A stretch of 24,191 nt of DNA from a virus (IMGVR_UViG_3300044646_001282:1-24191); one strand, 5' to 3'. Numbered from the stretch's first letter, positions 8,172-14,302 are shown. Made by a program: numbers and translations. Notes: a model not told the origin generated them from the sequence alone.

Positions 8172-8440
8172 TGAGCACAGAAGTTGTCCGAAACAGACCA
8201 GGTGTAAAAATGAGCGTCGGCGAGTTCATCGCCGCGCTCGCCCTGGTGGCAACCGTCTTCTCCGCCTCGCAAGCCTGGTGGATTCTTCCCGAAAAAGTTT
8301 CCCGCGTAGAAGTGGAAAACGAAAAGCAGGAGCAGCGCCTGCAAAAGATCGAATCCACCGCCGCCGACCGCGCCGAGACTTTGGCCCGCATCGATGAGCG
8401 CACCAAGCGCATCGAGCAAATCCTCGCCAACCGTCCGTGA
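8171..8440 (+). CDS. Membrane-anchored coiled-coil protein at head of lysis cassette
   Basis: This 89-aa protein has a single hydrophobic segment at residues ~16-40 (FIAALALVATVFSASQAWWI), then a charged coiled coil (KVSRVEVENEKQEQRLQKIE, then RIDERTKRIEQIL). The layout of one transmembrane (TM) segment plus a periplasmic or cytoplasmic coiled coil resembles XhlA/Rz-like accessory lysis proteins. It overlaps the fibre stop by TAATG and precedes a holin-size protein, a lipoprotein and an amidase. It could be an i-spanin analogue partnered with the lipoprotein at 8626-8805; that is inference from topology and context. Confidence 0.65.
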   Translation: MSTEVVRNRPGVKMSVGEFIAALALVATVFSASQAWWILPEKVSRVEVENEKQEQRLQKIESTAADRAETLARIDERTKRIEQILANRP

Positions 8441-8443
8441 GGC

Positions 8444-8452
8444 TTTGACACC
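8444..8452 (+). promoter_or_regulatory. TTTGACACC start-associated motif, copy 3
   Basis: TTTGACACCT starts at 8444, just after the stop of the preceding gene, and ends 14 nt (from TTTGACA) before ATG 8465. The intervening bases CCTCCGCCCATTCG contain no SD. Confidence 0.5.
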
Positions 8453-8464
8453 TCCGCCCATTCG

Positions 8465-8629
8465 ATGAAAACCCTTCTCTCCCGGCTAAAGGAGCCCTCT
8501 ACCATTCGCGGCCTCTGCATCCTCCTCGGGCTGGCAGGCATCAACCTCGAACCCGAGGCGGTCAACGCCATCACGAGCTTGACCATCGCCGCCCTCGGCG
8601 CGATCGAGCTTTTCCGAAAGGAAAAATGA
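8465..8629 (+). CDS. Small hydrophobic protein, candidate holin
   Basis: This 54-aa protein reads MKTLLSRLKEPSTIRGLCIL, then a hydrophobic stretch, then EAVNAITSLTIAALGAIELF, ending FRKEK. It has two hydrophobic stretches separated by NLEPEA and a basic C-terminus, as in small class II-type holins and in phage proteins annotated as holin-like. No catalytic features are present. It is followed by a lipoprotein gene overlapping by ATGA. Holin assignment is from size, topology and position only. Confidence 0.6.
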   Translation: MKTLLSRLKEPSTIRGLCILLGLAGINLEPEAVNAITSLTIAALGAIELFRKEK

Positions 8630-8805
8630 TCAACCCCGCCAAGTTCGCGGCGGCCATGATCCTCGCCGCTTTTCTTTTCCTAGCTTTGGCTCTCCTCACC
8701 GGGTGCTCGAGCTTCGGCCCGCTCACTTTCTCGCTCGAGAGCGACTATGGCCGCTTTAGCTACCAACTCCCCGAGCTTCCAGATCGCACCCTCCGCGACA
8801 AATGA
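8626..8805 (+). CDS. Small lipoprotein, candidate spanin subunit
   Basis: This 59-aa protein has an N-terminal hydrophobic signal (AAAMILAAFLFLALALL) followed by a lipobox ending TGCSS, with Cys at about residue 27, so lipid anchoring is expected. The mature part is short (FGPLTFSLESDYGRFSYQLP). Rz1-type o-spanins are small lipoproteins in lysis cassettes, but those are usually Pro-rich and this one is not strongly so. Start overlaps the previous stop and its stop overlaps the amidase start (both ATGA), so all three are probably translationally coupled. Confidence 0.65.
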   Translation: MINPAKFAAAMILAAFLFLALALLTGCSSFGPLTFSLESDYGRFSYQLPELPDRTLRDK

Positions 8806-9422
8806 TCTCCCTCCTCGCCCGCTTCTTCATGCTCCCCAAGCCGCAGGTATCCCCCGCGCCACAGCCAGAGCCGAAGCCCGCGAAGCCAGCCAAAACCTCC
8901 CCCGCCAAAACCTCCGGCCTCCTCAAGCCCGAGCCAAAGTTTTATCAGCAGACCAACAAGCGGACCCCCAACATCTCAGCCGGCCGCGTCATTAAGCCGA
9001 CCCATGTGATTTTGCACCACACCTCCGGCGCTTATGCCGGATCAGTCTCGTGGTGCTGCGATCCGGTAAGCAAAGTCAGCTACCACTGCATTATCGCCCG
9101 CAACGGCAAACGCACCACATTGGCGCTCCCGACCCAGAGAACATGGCACGCCGGAGTCTCAAGCTGGCAAGGCCGCAAAGACTGCAACTCTTTCTCCGTC
9201 GGCCTAGCTTGGGAAGGCGACACCTACACGACGCCCCTCAGCGAAGACGCCCTCCTCAGCGCCGTGGAATACTTGTTGCCCATCCTGCGCGAGCACCACA
9301 TCCCCCTCGCCAACATATTGCGCCACGCCGATGTCTCCCCCGGCCGCAAAACCGATTGTTCCCCCGCCGCCCACGCCGCGCTTTTAGCGGCTCTAAATAA
9401 GGTCCAAGCTGGCGGCTATTAA
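8802..9422 (+). CDS. N-acetylmuramoyl-L-alanine amidase endolysin (Amidase_2, T7-lysozyme type)
   Basis: This 206-aa endolysin cleaves the amide bond between MurNAc and L-Ala in peptidoglycan. The N-terminal ~45 residues are Pro/Lys/Ala-rich, preceded by a weakly hydrophobic start (MISLLARFFML) that might be a signal or anchor. The catalytic domain spans ~65-200: ILHHTSG (His72/73, Zn ligand), VSYHCIIARNG, TWHAG, NSFSVGLAWEGD, and RHADVSPGRKTDC. His175 and Cys186 match the His/Cys Zn ligands of T7 lysozyme. It is the last gene of the fibre-lysis operon and ends next to an AT palindrome. Confidence 0.9.
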   Translation: MISLLARFFMLPKPQVSPAPQPEPKPAKPAKTSPAKTSGLLKPEPKFYQQTNKRTPNISAGRVIKPTHVILHHTSGAYAGSVSWCCDPVSKVSYHCIIARNGKRTTLALPTQRTWHAGVSSWQGRKDCNSFSVGLAWEGDTYTTPLSEDALLSAVEYLLPILREHHIPLANILRHADVSPGRKTDCSPAAHAALLAALNKVQAGGY

Positions 9423-9438
9423 AAGCGCGGCTAGCGTG

Positions 9439-9453
9439 GAAAATAATATTTTC
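9439..9453. terminator. AT-rich palindrome between converging genes
   Basis: GAAAATAATATTTTC is a perfect palindrome 17 bp after the amidase stop, touching the stop codon of the minus-strand RHH-like gene. The position between converging genes suits a weak bidirectional terminator, but the stem has little GC, so termination is uncertain. Confidence 0.35.
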
Positions 9454-9778
9454 ATTTGGTTGGCTTAATTCTTTTCGGGGTGTAAGAAACTGAGGAGCGT
9501 CGGGCAGGCGGCGCAATTTCGTTTCCTTTATTCCCGTATTCTGGGGAGTCATCGGCAACCAAGGCAATCTCCATTTCTTGAACTGCCGGAATCTCATTGG
9601 CTAAAGCCTCGGCGCGGAGCCGGGCAGTGTCTTTGCGCACGAGGGTCTGCACATAGCGCGAAAACATCGTCTCCCCCTCTTGCTTCATTCTCTGGAGCGC
9701 GAGCGCATACAGATCGCCATCGAAGGAAATCGTCCGTCGCTCGCACAGCTTCTTTTGTTTTTTAGGTGTCTCACTCAT
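9452..9778 (-). CDS. Ribbon-helix-helix-like DNA-binding protein (minus strand)
   Basis: This 108-aa protein is read from ATG at 9778 (alternative in-frame ATG at 9796). Residues ~12-47 (CERRTISFDGDLYALALQRM, then MFSRYVQTLVRKD) have the strand-helix-helix pattern of Arc/MetJ/CopG repressors: a basic strand, a long helix, then SRYV.TLV.KD. The C-terminal half is acidic and then basic (PKRIKPTK). It is divergent from a second RHH-like gene at 9880, and the shared control region holds matching palindromes. The pair probably forms a regulatory switch. No antitoxin-toxin partner is visible. Confidence 0.65.
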   Translation of the reverse strand: MSETPKKQKKLCERRTISFDGDLYALALQRMKQEGETMFSRYVQTLVRKDTARLRAEALANEIPAVQEMEIALVADDSPEYGNKGNEIAPPARRSSVSYTPKRIKPTK

Positions 9779-9791
9779 GTCTGAATCAACA

Positions 9792-9808
9792 TTCATACTG
9801 AGTATGAA
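9792..9808. promoter_or_regulatory. Operator O1: palindrome TTCATACT-G-AGTATGAA, over a minus-strand promoter
   Basis: A perfect 8-bp inverted repeat centred at 9800. On the minus strand it covers the -10 of a plausible promoter (TTGTTG, 17 nt, TATGAA) for the 9452-9778 gene. Its half-site TTCATACT recurs in both arms of the second palindrome at 9852-9889, as expected for binding by the same RHH-type repressor. Confidence 0.5.
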
Positions 9809-9837
9809 AAAAAACAACAAAATGTGAAAATAGGGTC

Positions 9838-9889
9838 TTGACCCCATTCACCATTCTTCATACTTTCCGCGTCACAAGTATGAAGAATG
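9838..9889 (+). promoter_or_regulatory. Promoter TTGACC-N17-TACTTT with operator O2 (14-bp inverted repeat)
   Basis: The -35 TTGACC (9838-9843) and -10 TACTTT (9861-9866) are 17 nt apart, giving a near-leaderless transcript for ATG 9880. Overlaid is a perfect 14-bp inverted repeat: CATTCTTCATACTT (9852-9865) and AAGTATGAAGAATG (9876-9889), 10-nt spacer. It covers the -10 and the start codon. It shares the TTCATACT half-site with O1, so one repressor probably controls both divergent promoters. Confidence 0.6.
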
Positions 9890-10062
9890 CATTGAAAAAA
9901 AAGACGGAGAAACGAACGGTCTCGATGCCGCGCCAACTTCTCCGAGATGCCCTGGAACGCAGCAAACAAGAGCATCGGAGCCTTTCGAGCTACATCCAAC
10001 ACCTCATCGCTCGCGATGCGGAAAAAGCCCGCGCCGAACAACAATATTCCACCCCCGCTTAA
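9880..10062 (+). CDS. Arc/CopG-like ribbon-helix-helix regulator
   Basis: This is a 60-aa basic protein. The pattern KRTVSMPRQLLRDALERSKQ followed by SLSSYIQHLIARDAEKAR fits an RHH fold: a strand with T-S-M-P, helix 1, a turn with SLS, then helix 2 SYI..LI..D. The ATG lies within the right arm of operator O2 and close to the predicted transcription start, so no SD is used and autorepression is likely. With the divergent minus-strand RHH-like gene it forms a two-gene switch between the lysis genes and the early genes. Confidence 0.7.
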   Translation: MKNALKKKTEKRTVSMPRQLLRDALERSKQEHRSLSSYIQHLIARDAEKARAEQQYSTPA

Positions 10063-10073
10063 CCCAAAAAAAA

Positions 10074-10187
10074 ATGAGTGAGACCCATGCAACCATCCTT
10101 CGATGCCTCGGCTACGGCATCGAATTTATCCAACTCCTCGCCGTGCCTGTGGTGCTGGCGGCAATGACCAGGAGGTTAGCGAAATGA
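10074..10187 (+). CDS. Short hydrophobic peptide, early operon
   Basis: This 37-aa protein has one hydrophobic helix (GIEFIQLLAVPVVLAAM) followed by TRRLAK, consistent with a small inner-membrane peptide. The upstream sequence is an A-run (CCCAAAAAAAA) without SD. The stop overlaps the next start (ATGA), and the AGGAGG for that gene lies inside this one. Function unknown. The reading frame is short, so coding status is moderate. Confidence 0.45.
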   Translation: MSETHATILRCLGYGIEFIQLLAVPVVLAAMTRRLAK

Positions 10188-10471
10188 TCAGATCAACCAC
10201 AGAGGACACAGAGCGCACTGAGGGTTTAAAAAGCAATTTTTTCAGAATGCCTCGACAATCTGCAATCATTGTAAATGGCGAGGATGTGGACCGACTGGTT
10301 CATAACTCCGTCGATGATCTAAGGACACAAATCAAGTTTCAGAAGGCGGTAAAACATCAGCCATGTCTGTGGACTCTAAAAGTCGCACACGAAGAATGCA
10401 TCCTGCGAGGCTATAAAACCAAGGCGAAGATTTTAGCGGCTGCTATCAAAAAACAGGAGGCCGCGAAATGA
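10184..10471 (+). CDS. Unknown early protein with a repeat-derived N-terminus
   Basis: This 95-aa protein starts at ATG 10184, 8 nt after AGGAGG (10170-10175) and overlapping the previous stop. Residues ~3-14 (RSTTEDTERTEG) are encoded by a copy of the dispersed ACCACAGAGGACACAGAG repeat, so the N-terminus was probably added by repeat insertion; the conserved protein may begin at MPRQSAIIVNGEDV. The body is helical and basic (DLRTQIKFQKAVKH, then AKILAAAIKKQE). It has no recognised domain. It overlaps the next gene by ATGA. Confidence 0.6.
   Translation: MIRSTTEDTERTEGLKSNFFRMPRQSAIIVNGEDVDRLVHNSVDDLRTQIKFQKAVKHQPCLWTLKVAHEECILRGYKTKAKILAAAIKKQEAAK
10195..10223 (+). repeat. Dispersed purine-rich repeat, copy A
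   Basis: AACCACAGAGGACACAGAG followed by CGCACTGAGG, in + orientation, inside the start of the 95-aa gene. It matches copies at 12631-12666 (+) and 20780-20816 (-). Confidence 0.7.
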
Positions 10472-10623
10472 GCGCCTGGGAAGCTGTGTTGTTAGGCTTT
10501 ATCGCCTTTGGTTCCTGCTTCGCGTGCTACCAGCTCGGGCAGCGCAATATGTATGACCGCATCCAGCGCATGCGCGAGAAGCGCCAGCGGTGGGCGGAAT
10601 GGGAGGATTTCGATGATGAATAG
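10468..10623 (+). CDS. Small membrane-anchored basic protein, unknown
   Basis: This 51-aa protein has an N-terminal hydrophobic helix (WEAVLLGFIAFGSCFACYQL), then a basic amphipathic stretch (QRNMYDRIQRMREKRQRW) and an acidic end. AGGAGG at 10455-10460 sits 7 nt from the ATG, a canonical SD. It overlaps both neighbours by a few bases. Probably a single-pass inner-membrane protein; role unknown. Confidence 0.6.
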   Translation: MSAWEAVLLGFIAFGSCFACYQLGQRNMYDRIQRMREKRQRWAEWEDFDDE

Positions 10624-10810
10624 CATCGAACTCTCCGAAGACCAAGTCGGCTGCCTTTGCCTGGTCTGCGATGCGGTGGGCGAGGCGCGTGTCTCGAAGC
10701 TGCTGGATCCGGACCTCGGGCCGGTGTGCCACGAGTGCTTCAACCACTGCCAACTCGCCACCGTGGAACTCCTCTGGCAATGCGCCGCCATTTCACCTTC
10801 CAAACCCTAA
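10613..10810 (+). CDS. Cys-rich zinc-ribbon-like small protein
   Basis: This 65-aa protein contains CLCLVC near residue 15 and CHECFNHC near residue 41: two CxxC-type knuckles about 24 residues apart, as in small Zn ribbons. GGAGG at 10602-10606 gives a good SD for ATG 10613 (or the adjacent ATG 10616). It overlaps the end of the upstream gene by 11 nt. Similar Cys-knuckle proteins occur among phage early genes; no specific function can be given. Confidence 0.6.
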   Translation: MMNSIELSEDQVGCLCLVCDAVGEARVSKLLDPDLGPVCHECFNHCQLATVELLWQCAAISPSKP

Positions 10811-10817
10811 CCCACCT

Positions 10818-11015
10818 ATGAATCATCACGAAAAAACTGCCGCCCAACTCCTCGCCACGGCCACCCAACTTTTGGCCACCGCCCAAAAACTCCTGGCGAA
10901 GCCAACACCCCCCGCCCCGAAATCTCGCCGGATGCGCACCCAAGGCCCCCGGCTCACCCAAGCGGAGGCCGCTGAGGCTTTCGCCAAGCTCCGCGCCGAG
11001 CTCGCCACCCTATGA
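10818..11015 (+). CDS. Ala/Leu-rich small helical protein, unknown
   Basis: This 65-aa protein has the repeated heptad AAQLLATATQLLATAQKLLA followed by a Pro/Lys linker and a second helix (LTQAEAAEAFAKLRAELATL). It is likely a short coiled coil. The leader CCCACCT before ATG has no SD. It overlaps the following gene by ATGA. Unknown role. Confidence 0.5.
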   Translation: MNHHEKTAAQLLATATQLLATAQKLLAKPTPPAPKSRRMRTQGPRLTQAEAAEAFAKLRAELATL

Positions 11016-11158
11016 CACCCAAACCCTCCCCGCGCTTGGCGCCATATTCCAAAGACCCGCAAAAAATCCGCCTCGAGCAGAAAGCGATCGCGCTGCTGCG
11101 CCGCTCCGAGGAATTGCGAGCCAAAGCCCACGAACTCATCCGCCAAAGCATGCAATGA
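11012..11158 (+). CDS. Small basic helical protein, unknown
   Basis: This 48-aa protein has a Pro/Lys-rich start (MTPKPSPRLAPYSKDPQ) and then one charged helix (KIRLEQKAIALLRRSEELRA). It is coupled to both neighbours by ATGA overlaps, which is the main support for it being translated. Confidence 0.5.
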   Translation: MTPKPSPRLAPYSKDPQKIRLEQKAIALLRRSEELRAKAHELIRQSMQ

Positions 11159-11745
11159 TACGCGTTAAAAAGCCAAAAGATCATCGGGAAGCTGAACATG
11201 AAGCCTTGCTTAAGAATTGGCTGGATGGCTTAGAGCCTCTTGAAAAAAAAGAGGTTCAAGAAGCGTTGCGCCATGCACCGGCGATCTCGACGATTGAGGA
11301 AGAATATTTGGAAGCGATGCCATCTCATCAACCTTTTGATGTGGATCGCCCTGAGTGGATTTTGGCCGAAGAGCTAAATCTTGGCCTTGAGGAAGCGATG
11401 CGGGTGCTGAAGTGGCATGAAAAGCATGTAGAACGAGAGGTCGAGTGGGCAAAGGCAGAGCAGTTGACGAGAGTGGTGGGGTTTCTCATTAAGCCATGCG
11501 GCAATCTGCGAGTCATTGTGCGCAGCCTCGCGCTGGCTACAGGACTAGCTGAGTTAAATGGCACTCACTCCCAATCGGAGGAAGCACGAAAACTCGGAGT
11601 TACCCGTTCTCTTATATCTTACTATGTAACTGCTTGGGCAGACCTTCTAGGGATCGAAGTTTTTAATTTCCGCAAGTCTTCCAGCTCACGGGAGACTTTC
11701 AGCGCGGCACAAAAGAAAGCGTGGGCAAAACGAAAAACAAAATGA
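11155..11745 (+). CDS. Putative DNA-binding early protein with C-terminal HTH
   Basis: This 196-aa protein has a strongly charged N-terminal half (KNWLDGLEPLEKKEVQEALR). Residues ~138-175 (THSQSEEARKLGVTRSLISY, then AWADLLGI) fit a helix-turn-helix: SQ.E.A..LGVTR..IS.Y, like the HTH of ParB- or sigma-type proteins. The DNA here has less GC than its neighbours. It is coupled to both neighbours by ATGA overlaps. It may be a regulator or replication-accessory protein; I do not recognise the family. Confidence 0.6.
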   Translation: MIRVKKPKDHREAEHEALLKNWLDGLEPLEKKEVQEALRHAPAISTIEEEYLEAMPSHQPFDVDRPEWILAEELNLGLEEAMRVLKWHEKHVEREVEWAKAEQLTRVVGFLIKPCGNLRVIVRSLALATGLAELNGTHSQSEEARKLGVTRSLISYYVTAWADLLGIEVFNFRKSSSSRETFSAAQKKAWAKRKTK

Positions 11746-12431
11746 CAACAACAACATTAACGCTCCCTGATGGACTATGCACGCCTCACAAGGCGAGTCT
11801 TCAATTCCACCGCACTCCTACAGAAGCCGAGTGGGAACAGGTTGGTAGGTTCGTATATGCGGCTCGGTCGGCGGCGTGCCGCTGGCGTGCAGATTGGGCA
11901 AGGCTCGGTCGCCGTGAGTTCGGGGATTTGACGGTGCAGCATTATTCTGACCGGCTGCAAATGGAATTCCCTGCCATGAAGGCAGCAGAGGCTTTGGAGG
12001 CATTTGAGATTCGGAGTGATGTCCTCAGCGATGACCATCATTTGGCAGTGGCCAAGGCGCTCCCTGATGGTCTCGATAAGGCTCGCGAAGAGTGGCAGCA
12101 GAAAGCGCAGGAATGGCTGCTGATCGCTGAGAAGGAGGGATTGAGCCCCCGTGAGCTGCAAAAGTCTATAAAGGCCGGTCAAGTCATGCGCGACTCCGAA
12201 GAGGAGAAGCCTCGGCTGAATGCGAATGACCGATCTGTGGGAATCGTGACGATTGAGGGAGTTAACATGCAGTTCAACCTCTGGCTTAAAAAAGTGAGGG
12301 AGCAGGATGGTTTCCCTGGGGGATGGGATCAACGCAGGTTGGGGATGGTCCTCTTGCTTTTGCAACCAATGGCTCAGGTCTACAGAGATGTTCAAGCATT
12401 GATGGAGCCGACAACAGGGGGGGCTGTATGA
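11742..12431 (+). CDS. Unknown early phage protein
   Basis: This is a 229-aa mostly helical protein. The start was chosen at the ATG overlapping the previous TGA. The N-terminal part has a Trp/Arg-rich helix (FVYAARSAACRWRADWARLG) and the rest is acidic and helical (DKAREEWQQKAQEWLLIAEK). No catalytic motif is recognised. The pairing with the HTH gene just upstream suggests a joint DNA-related role, but this is inference. The stop overlaps the next start. Confidence 0.6.
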   Translation: MTTTTLTLPDGLCTPHKASLQFHRTPTEAEWEQVGRFVYAARSAACRWRADWARLGRREFGDLTVQHYSDRLQMEFPAMKAAEALEAFEIRSDVLSDDHHLAVAKALPDGLDKAREEWQQKAQEWLLIAEKEGLSPRELQKSIKAGQVMRDSEEEKPRLNANDRSVGIVTIEGVNMQFNLWLKKVREQDGFPGGWDQRRLGMVLLLLQPMAQVYRDVQALMEPTTGGAV

Positions 12432-12634
12432 GCGAGGCGACGATGTTCCGGCAACTCTTCTGGAGGGCGGTGGCGGATGAGCTTCCGGATGATGAGGAAA
12501 CGGTGCTGCTGCACCTCGAGGGCGGCGAAGTGTGGACGGGGTTCCTGGATGGTCGCGTCTGGCGCTTTGTCTCGGCGGACAAGATCGAGGAGGAGGTCCT
12601 GCATTGGGCTCCATTCCCACACCCTCCGCTTTAA
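12428..12634 (+). CDS. DUF551-like small phage protein
   Basis: This 68-aa protein matches the DUF551 layout: DELPDDEETVLLHLEGGEVW, then TGFLDGRVWRF, then VLHWAPFPHPP. The family pattern is LP.....VL.......W.G..DG..W followed by V.HW.PLP.PP. DUF551 proteins are common in early phage regions and have no known function. The stop codon TAA lies within the first bases of dispersed repeat copy B. Confidence 0.75.
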   Translation: MSEATMFRQLFWRAVADELPDDEETVLLHLEGGEVWTGFLDGRVWRFVSADKIEEEVLHWAPFPHPPL

Positions 12635-12666
12635 CCACGGAGAACACAGAGGACACAGAGAATGAG
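12631..12666 (+). repeat. Dispersed purine-rich repeat, copy B
   Basis: TTAACCACGGAGAACACAGA followed by GGACACAGAGAATGAG. It exactly fills the gap between two genes: it supplies the TAA stop of the DUF551 gene and the ATG of the next gene (12662) lies at its end. Same family as copies A and C. Confidence 0.75.
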
Positions 12667-12904
12667 AAAAACAGAGACGCATATTTTGTCGGCGGCGATG
12701 CACGCCCTGGCTGGCGAGATCGTGAGCGAGGATGGCGTGGCCTCGGCGGCGATCCTCGAGGCCGGTGCCCGGCTGCTGGAGCAATCGGTGGAGATCAAGG
12801 AGTGGCGCGAGCAGGCGGCCGAGTTGGCCGTGGCCCTGCTGTCGCCGAATAGCGAATACACGCGGGAGGTTTTGAAAAATTACCAAGAAAGGATTGAGAA
12901 ATGA
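12662..12904 (+). CDS. Helical small early protein, unknown
   Basis: This 80-aa acidic, Ala-rich protein is predicted all-helical (ILSAAMHALAGEIVSEDG, EAGARLLEQSVEIKEWREQA). The ATG is the last part of repeat copy B, and AGAGGACACAGAGA gives only a weak purine-rich SD. It overlaps the next gene by ATGA. Function unknown. Confidence 0.6.
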   Translation: MRKTETHILSAAMHALAGEIVSEDGVASAAILEAGARLLEQSVEIKEWREQAAELAVALLSPNSEYTREVLKNYQERIEK

Positions 12905-13176
12905 TCGCGGAATATGATCCAGACAAATTGGCTTTCCCATGCGACATGGCGGATGTCATCGGGCTTTCAAAGAACGAGATTGCTTTTCTAAAACAAAAGG
13001 GGTGTCCGTTTTTTGGCCGGAAGACGACGGTGCGATGGGTGCGGGACTTTATAGCGCACCAGGCGGGGGCACCAAGGCTGCAGCCGCCTGAGCATCCGAA
13101 AGATTCAGCTTCGAATACACGGCGTGAACCAGGCGCGTGGAGTGGTTCACGAGGCGCATCGCTTGCGACTCGCTAA
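12901..13176 (+). CDS. Excisionase-like/MerR-type HTH protein
   Basis: This is a 91-aa protein. Residues ~11-50 (FPCDMADVIGLSKNEIAFLK, then FFGRKTTVRWVRDFI) fit a winged-HTH/MerR-like fold (adaptor, turn, recognition helix, wing), as in Xis or phage DNA-binding proteins. Its last 128 bp overlap the 3' end of the integrase on the opposite strand, so the C-terminal ~40 residues are low-complexity and may be a by-product. Position directly against int suggests a recombination-directionality factor. AAAGGA lies upstream of ATG. Confidence 0.6.
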   Translation: MIAEYDPDKLAFPCDMADVIGLSKNEIAFLKQKGCPFFGRKTTVRWVRDFIAHQAGAPRLQPPEHPKDSASNTRREPGAWSGSRGASLATR

Positions 13177-14071
13177 GGCCTGCCCGATGACAACGAGTCA
13201 CGAACGATACGCGGAGGCTGTGGCTGGTGGCTCCGGTGGCGGCTTTGAGGATGGAATTGAAGACGCGGTTCTGGTCGCCGGTGAGGGGGCCACTGGTGCG
13301 GTCGCGTTTTTTAAAAACCTGCTCCAGGTGCTGGGCGAGGCCGTCTGGCATGGGCACGGCGTAGCGCTTCCGAGGGTCGCCGTCTTTGCGTTTTGAATCG
13401 ATGAGCCAGATGACTTTCTCCTTAAAATCGACATCGTCGCGGCCGAACTCGGCCTCGCTAAAGCGGCAGCCGAGATGGGCGCAGACCTCGAAGACGGTGA
13501 GCATCCAATCGGCTCGATCGGCGAAGGCGGCGCGGGCGGCGGCAAAGTCCTTGGTCGATAGTTCTTTTTTCGGCTTTGGCGCCGTGCGGGGGATCTTGGC
13601 GAGCGCGAGGGGGTTCTTCGTGCATAGCTCACGGCGGAGCGCCTCCTGCATGACGAAGGAGAAGAGCTTCAGCTCGAGCCGTGCGGTATTGTGCGAGGCA
13701 CCTTGGTCCTTGCGCCAATCCATGAACTGGCTGGCATGCTCGTATCGGATGTCGGCGGGGTGCCTGAGATTGCCCAATCGCATCCACTCGACGCAGCGGG
13801 ACCAGGCCAGCTCGTATCGTTTCTTTGAGTGCGCGTTTGAAAAATGCGCCGTCAAGTATGGTGGCGCCCACTCGATGAAATCTCCCTGGTGGCGTGGCGC
13901 GAGCTGGGCCTCGCGGCGTGCGGCGGCTTCCGCCATGCGCTGCGCTTTGCGCGTCTCCTTGGCGTCATCGATCCGGCATCTGGTGGATTCCTCGCGCCAC
14001 CGGCCGGTATCGAGGTCGCGGTATTTGAGGATCCAGAACGAGGACTTGGGAGTCTGCCGTAAAAACGCCAT
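13049..14071 (-). CDS. int: Tyrosine site-specific recombinase (phage integrase)
   Basis: This 340-aa protein is read from ATG 14071 (14089 is an alternative). An N-terminal AP2/arm-type basic region (FWILKYRDLDTGRWREEST), a SAM-like core-binding domain (~65-150) and a C-terminal catalytic domain are present. The catalytic set is visible: Arg203 in HLGCRFSE, a Lys in SKRKDGDPRK (228/230), His284-Ser-Leu-Arg287, His310 in VNHSTR, and the nucleophile Tyr319 in HAVYSKL. It is the only large minus-strand gene. An attP-like repeat region lies directly upstream. The 3' end overlaps the Xis-like gene by 128 bp, tail to tail. Confidence 0.9.
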   Translation of the reverse strand: MAFLRQTPKSSFWILKYRDLDTGRWREESTRCRIDDAKETRKAQRMAEAAARREAQLAPRHQGDFIEWAPPYLTAHFSNAHSKKRYELAWSRCVEWMRLGNLRHPADIRYEHASQFMDWRKDQGASHNTARLELKLFSFVMQEALRRELCTKNPLALAKIPRTAPKPKKELSTKDFAAARAAFADRADWMLTVFEVCAHLGCRFSEAEFGRDDVDFKEKVIWLIDSKRKDGDPRKRYAVPMPDGLAQHLEQVFKKRDRTSGPLTGDQNRVFNSILKAATGATSHSLRVSFVTRCHRAGLSESQAMRLVNHSTRLVHAVYSKLNLSDAQAAAALVPPPGAL

Positions 14072-14077
14072 GGCCAC

Positions 14078-14249
14078 AGACTCCCACATGCTCCCACACG
14101 CATCCACAAAAATCGTGTGGGATAAAGTGGGGGAGCGTTGTTTTGCAGGGTTTTGCGTGGAAGGGAATTCCCTACCGTTACACCACGAGGCAAGGTTTTG
14201 TCTTGTATTTGAAGCACTTGCGGGAGACTCCCACACGGCTCCCACAAAA
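14078..14249. other. Candidate attP / integrase-binding region
   Basis: Part of the 231-bp gap 14072-14302. CTCCCACA occurs four times in two helically spaced pairs: 14081 and 14091, then 14228 and 14239. They flank a centre with a perfect palindrome AGGGAATTCCCT (14162-14173) and two GTTTTGC repeats 10 bp apart (14140, 14150). The minus strand of 14172-14191 reads GCCTCGTGGTGTAACGGTAG, like the 5' half of a bacterial tRNA (acceptor plus D-arm). Arm-type pairs around a tRNA-like core beside int are the classic attP arrangement. They could instead be operators for the int/primase promoters. Confidence 0.4.
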
Positions 14250-14302
14250 AATCTTGGGGTTGCCGGTGTGCAACGGCTGGGAATCTGGAGCGGGGGGGCT
14301 TT

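Noticed and set aside
14172-14191. A functional tRNA gene on the minus strand
   Set aside because: Only an acceptor/D-arm-like 5' half is present; no anticodon arm, T-arm or 3' acceptor follows, so it is treated as part of a possible attP core.
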